In this document: piece by piece, positions 61,357 to 64,000 of the stretch | Position numbering within the stretch: position 1 is the first letter of the stretch | How the letters are laid out: each line of letters opens with the position of its first letter | DNA from: Variovorax boronicumulans | GTDB lineage: Bacteria > Pseudomonadota > Gammaproteobacteria > Burkholderiales > Burkholderiaceae_C | Direction of reading: 5' to 3' | Length of the DNA stretch: 64,000 bases | NCBI RefSeq assembly: GCF_029892485.1 | Contig: NZ_JARXVG010000012.1 | Location: 1 to 64,000, forward strand | Program-made: the position numbers and the translations under genes | Notes under the pieces: generated by a model | The model's input: the letters and a program-made list of their open reading frames with translations, nothing else | The model's database searches: none | Told to the model about the DNA's origin: nothing

Positions 61357-62395
61357 GCAGTGCGGGTGTCGCCACCTGCAGCGAGCGCACCGAGGCTTCG
61401 CCCATGGCAGCGCCGAACTTCTTGGCCAGCTTTTCTGCCACGTTGTCGCGGCGGGTGTAGTCGATGACTTCTTCGGCCTTGATCACCTCGCGCGCCACGA
61501 AATCGACGTTGCCGAGCTGGTCGGCCAAGCCGTATTCGACTGCCTGCTCGCCGCTCCAGAAGAGGCCGCTGAACAGGCCCGGGGTGTCGAGCTTCAGGCG
61601 ATCGCCGCGGCCGGTCTTCACCACGTTGATGAACTGCGCGTGGATCTGGTTGAGCATTGTCTGGGCGTGCGCGCGCTGCGTATCGCTCATCGGGCTGAAC
61701 GGATCGAGGAAGCCCTTGTTCTCGCCGGCCGTGAGCAGGCGGCGCTCGACGCCAACCTTGTCCATCACGCCAGTGAAACCGAAGCCGTCCATCAGCACGC
61801 CGATGCTGCCGACGATGCTGGCCTTGTCCACGAAGATCTTGTCGGCGCCGGCCGCAATGTAATAAGCCGCCGAAGCGCAGGTCTCCTCGACCACCGCGTA
61901 GACCGGCTTCTTGTGCTTGGCCTTCAGGCGCTTGATCTCGTCGTTGATGATGCCGGCCTGCACCGGGCTGCCGCCCGGCGAGTTGATCAGCAGCACCACG
62001 CCCTTGGCGCCATCGTCCTCGAAGGCCGTTTTCATGGCGGCCACGACGAACTCGGCGCTGGCGTCCCCGCCTGCAGCGATCTCGCCCTTGATCTCGACGA
62101 CGGCCGTGTGGGCCGTGGTCTTGGCGGTGCTCGGCGTGCCGCGCGAGAGCGCGAACCAGGCCAGGAAGATGAAGAACGCGAGCCATGCCAGCCGCACGAA
62201 GGTCTTCCAGCGGCGTGTGGCCTTCTGTTCGCCGAGCGCGGCAAAGGCGAGTTTTTCGAGCGTTGCGCGCTCCCATCCGGGGCGCTGTGTAGGGTCTTGG
62301 GCCATGTTCTTTGGGGTGTCTTGCCGAGGCGTCAGAGGGGCTGCCGGCTCAAACGGATCGAAACCCTCGGGGTCCCTGCGAGTCGGGTCGGTCAT
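61352..62395 (-). CDS. sppA: S49 family signal peptide peptidase
   Basis: The 347-residue inner-membrane protease digests cleaved signal peptides. A Pro-rich cytoplasmic N-terminus and one helix (about 64-85, FVRLAWLAFFIFLAWFALSRG) are followed by the S49 domain. The catalytic Ser lies in ETCASAAYYIAAGADKIFV and the fold segments VVLLINSPGGSPVQ and SIVGSIGVLMDGFG are present. The single-domain length matches SohB/short SppA forms. Confidence 0.93.
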   Translation of the reverse strand: MTDPTRRDPEGFDPFEPAAPLTPRQDTPKNMAQDPTQRPGWERATLEKLAFAALGEQKATRRWKTFVRLAWLAFFIFLAWFALSRGTPSTAKTTAHTAVVEIKGEIAAGGDASAEFVVAAMKTAFEDDGAKGVVLLINSPGGSPVQAGIINDEIKRLKAKHKKPVYAVVEETCASAAYYIAAGADKIFVDKASIVGSIGVLMDGFGFTGVMDKVGVERRLLTAGENKGFLDPFSPMSDTQRAHAQTMLNQIHAQFINVVKTGRGDRLKLDTPGLFSGLFWSGEQAVEYGLADQLGNVDFVAREVIKAEEVIDYTRRDNVAEKLAKKFGAAMGEASVRSLQVATPALR

Positions 62396-62399
62396 GTGG

Positions 62400-62768
62400 T
62401 CAGAAGGAGAGAGGTTGGAGGTTCCAGTCAGTATGCCAGTGCACCACGCCGTCGCGTTCGCTCAGGGCGATCTTCACGAGGCCGCCGCGGCAAGGGCCGC
62501 CGGCGCATTCGCCGGTGTCGGGCGCGTAGACCGCGCCGTGGGTGGCGCACAACAGCCACTGGCCGGTGTCGTCGAAGAAGCGGTCGGGCTGGAAGTCCAT
62601 TTCCATCGCCACGTGGCTGCACCGGTTGAGGTACGCATGCGGCTGGCCCTCGAAGCGCACCGCGAAGGCGCGGCAGGTTTCGCCGCCGTGGACCACGTCG
62701 AAAGGTACGGCCCGGCCGCCTTCCACGAGATCCGAGACATTGCACAGCGGGATGCGCTCTTCGCTCAT
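62400..62768 (-). CDS. Rieske [2Fe-2S] ferredoxin-like protein
   Basis: The 122-residue soluble protein carries the Rieske ligands in NRCSHVAMEMD (C-x-H) and LLCATHGAVYAPDTGECAG (C-x-x-H). It has no membrane anchor, so it is a small electron carrier or a NirD/ferredoxin-like factor, partner unknown. It stands between a HAD phosphatase and sppA on the same strand with gaps of 4 and 10 bases, probably one transcript. Confidence 0.9.
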   Translation of the reverse strand: MSEERIPLCNVSDLVEGGRAVPFDVVHGGETCRAFAVRFEGQPHAYLNRCSHVAMEMDFQPDRFFDDTGQWLLCATHGAVYAPDTGECAGGPCRGGLVKIALSERDGVVHWHTDWNLQPLSF

Positions 62769-62778
62769 GGGGCCTTCT

Positions 62779-63453
62779 TCAGGCGTTGTCGAGCAGCCAC
62801 GCTTCCAGCGCGGCCACCGAATCGGCGACGAACAGCGGCTTGAATTCGTCGAAGCTCGCCGGCTCGTGGGCACCGTAGCTCACGCCGACGCTGGCACAGC
62901 CGGCGTTCGTTGCCAGTTGCAGGTCGTGCGTGGTGTCGCCGATCATCAGCGTGCGCCCGGCGGGCACGTCGAGTTCTTCCATCAGCTCCAGCAGCATGCG
63001 CGGATGCGGCTTGCCGAAGGTTTCGTCGGCGGTGCGCGAGCCATCAAAGCGGTCGCGCAGCGCCACCGACTTCAGCGCCTCGTTCAACCCCCGGCGCGAC
63101 TTGCCGGTGGCCACGGCCAGCTTGTGCCCACGCGCGCGCAGGGCATCGAGCATCTGCAGCACGCCGTCGAAGAGCACGAGGTCGTCCTGGTGCTGCAGAT
63201 AGTGGTAGCGGTAGCGTGCGCCGAGTTCGGCGTACTTTTCCTTCGGCACATCGGGCGCCGCACGTGCGAGCGCTTCCGCGAGCCCGAGGCCGATCACCCA
63301 GGCGGCGTCGTTCTCGGTGGGCTTGGCGCCGCCGACGTCGATCACCGCGGCCTGGATGCAGCGCACGATCAGGCGGGTGGAGTCGTAGAGCGTGCCGTCC
63401 CAGTCGAAGGCGATCAGGTCGAAGCGGGGAGGTCTGGCAAGGGAATCAGTCAT
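62779..63453 (-). CDS. HAD-family phosphatase (Gph-like)
   Basis: The 224-residue protein has HAD motif I FDWDGTLYDS, motif II AVATGKSRRGL and motifs III-IV KPHPRMLLEL and MIGDTTHDLQLA. The helical cap follows motif I. It resembles phosphoglycolate phosphatases, but small HAD enzymes have broad substrates. It overlaps the end of rluC by eight bases, a pairing common in betaproteobacteria. Confidence 0.9.
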   Translation of the reverse strand: MTDSLARPPRFDLIAFDWDGTLYDSTRLIVRCIQAAVIDVGGAKPTENDAAWVIGLGLAEALARAAPDVPKEKYAELGARYRYHYLQHQDDLVLFDGVLQMLDALRARGHKLAVATGKSRRGLNEALKSVALRDRFDGSRTADETFGKPHPRMLLELMEELDVPAGRTLMIGDTTHDLQLATNAGCASVGVSYGAHEPASFDEFKPLFVADSVAALEAWLLDNA

Positions 63454-64000
63454 GGGCCGTGGGAGTAGGGTGTTGGGCCAGCGCCTGCAGCGCGGGTGGC
63501 GGCATCAGCGTGCGCAGTTCGGGCGGCAGGTCGGCCTGCAGTGCGATGCGCTCGCCGCCCGCCGGGTGGTTGAACTGCAGCCGCCATGCGTGAAGAAACA
63601 TGCGCTTCAAGCCGAGTTTCTGCAACGCGCGCTGGCGCTCGAAGTCGCCGTATTTGTCGTCGCCCGCAATCGGGTGCCCGGCCGAGGCCAGGTGCACGCG
63701 GATCTGGTGGGTGCGCCCGGTCTTGATCGTCACCGCCAGCAATGTCAGCGGTGCGGCATCGCCCGGCAGCTTGAGGCGCGCGAGCACGCGAACGAGCGTG
63801 ATGGCGCGCATCGCGTCCGGATGGTCCTTGGCGACCACGCGCACCCGGCGTTCGCCGGCGCTGGAGCCATCAGGCACGAGGTACTTGGCCAGCGGTGCAT
63901 CGAGCACCTTCTTGTTGACGGGCCAGTCGCCTTCGACCAGCGCGAGATACGTCTTGCCGGTTTCGCGCTCGCGGAACTGGTCCTGCAACGCGACCAGTGC
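63446..64000 (-). CDS. rluC: Ribosomal large subunit pseudouridine synthase (RluC/RluD family), C-terminal part
   Basis: The last 184 residues are in the window; the S4 domain and the catalytic Asp region (HRLD) lie beyond base 64000. Recognisable parts are KTYLALVEGDWP, the RluA-family element IKTGRTHQIRVHLASAGHPI and GDDKYGD. Pairing with the HAD gene supports rluC rather than rluD, but the missing N-terminus leaves some doubt. Confidence 0.88.
   Translation of the reverse strand, partial: ALVALQDQFRERETGKTYLALVEGDWPVNKKVLDAPLAKYLVPDGSSAGERRVRVVAKDHPDAMRAITLVRVLARLKLPGDAAPLTLLAVTIKTGRTHQIRVHLASAGHPIAGDDKYGDFERQRALQKLGLKRMFLHAWRLQFNHPAGGERIALQADLPPELRTLMPPPALQALAQHPTPTAHD

Overview
The window is a dense, high-G+C chromosomal segment whose gene content and order point to a betaproteobacterium of the Burkholderiales, most likely Comamonadaceae (a Variovorax/Acidovorax/Polaromonas-type organism). 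The grounds are the acnB/citE-like/tam/mdh block facing a GntR gene and sdhCDAB-sdhE-gltA, the leuCDB-asd-fimV-truA-trpFBA-accD run, and the fab/rpoE/rse/lepA/lepB/rnc/era/recO/pdxJ/acpS chain. This assignment rests on recognition of protein families and gene order, not on a database search.

Layout. (1) 1-6.3 kb, surface/accessory locus: the first 1175 codons of a trimeric autotransporter adhesin on the minus strand (its membrane anchor lies outside the window), then on the plus strand a small exported DUF4019 protein, a DUF2827 glycosyltransferase-like protein and a second glycosyltransferase, closed by a strong two-way terminator. (2) 6.4-18.7 kb, TCA-cycle block: acnB, an exported unknown, a CitE-like lyase, trans-aconitate methyltransferase and mdh on minus; gntR, sdhC-D-A-B-E and gltA on plus. 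A palindrome sits between the mdh and gntR promoter regions. (3) 18.8-31.9 kb, plus strand: a LysR regulator, leuC-leuD-leuB, asd, fimV, truA, trpF-trpB-trpA, accD. (4) 32-36.7 kb: yggT (minus), a Lon-N-domain protein, lysS, a short Hsp70 (YegD-like) and a YgjP-like metallopeptidase, the last two overlapping. (5) 36.8-39.3 kb, a second glycan-type island of visibly lower G+C: a CgeB-like glycosyltransferase facing a methyltransferase and a galactosyltransferase-like protein. (6) 39.3-58.8 kb, minus strand throughout: reading in the direction of transcription, yceD-rpmF-plsX-fabH-fabD-fabG-acpP-fabF-(membrane protein)-rpoE-rseA-rseB-mucD, a 0.5 kb non-coding gap with two terminators, then lepA-lepB-DUF4845-rnc-era-recO-pdxJ-acpS-nagZ. 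(7) 58.8-64 kb: maf, an RsmI-like methylase and an MFS transporter on plus; sppA, a Rieske protein, a HAD phosphatase and the 3' part of rluC on minus.

How the parts fit: most of the window is central metabolism and cell-envelope housekeeping (TCA cycle, Leu/Lys/Thr/Trp synthesis, fatty-acid and phospholipid synthesis, sigma-E envelope stress, protein export, ribosome and RNA maturation). The two accessory loci, the adhesin locus and the 37-39 kb island, both carry glycosyltransferases and are the places where unusual biology is most likely. I found no tRNA, rRNA, CRISPR array, insertion sequence, prophage or replication origin. The best candidates for something new are an adhesin/glycosyltransferase surface-modification locus with a Ser/Thr-rich 18-residue stalk repeat, and the structured non-coding region upstream of lepA.
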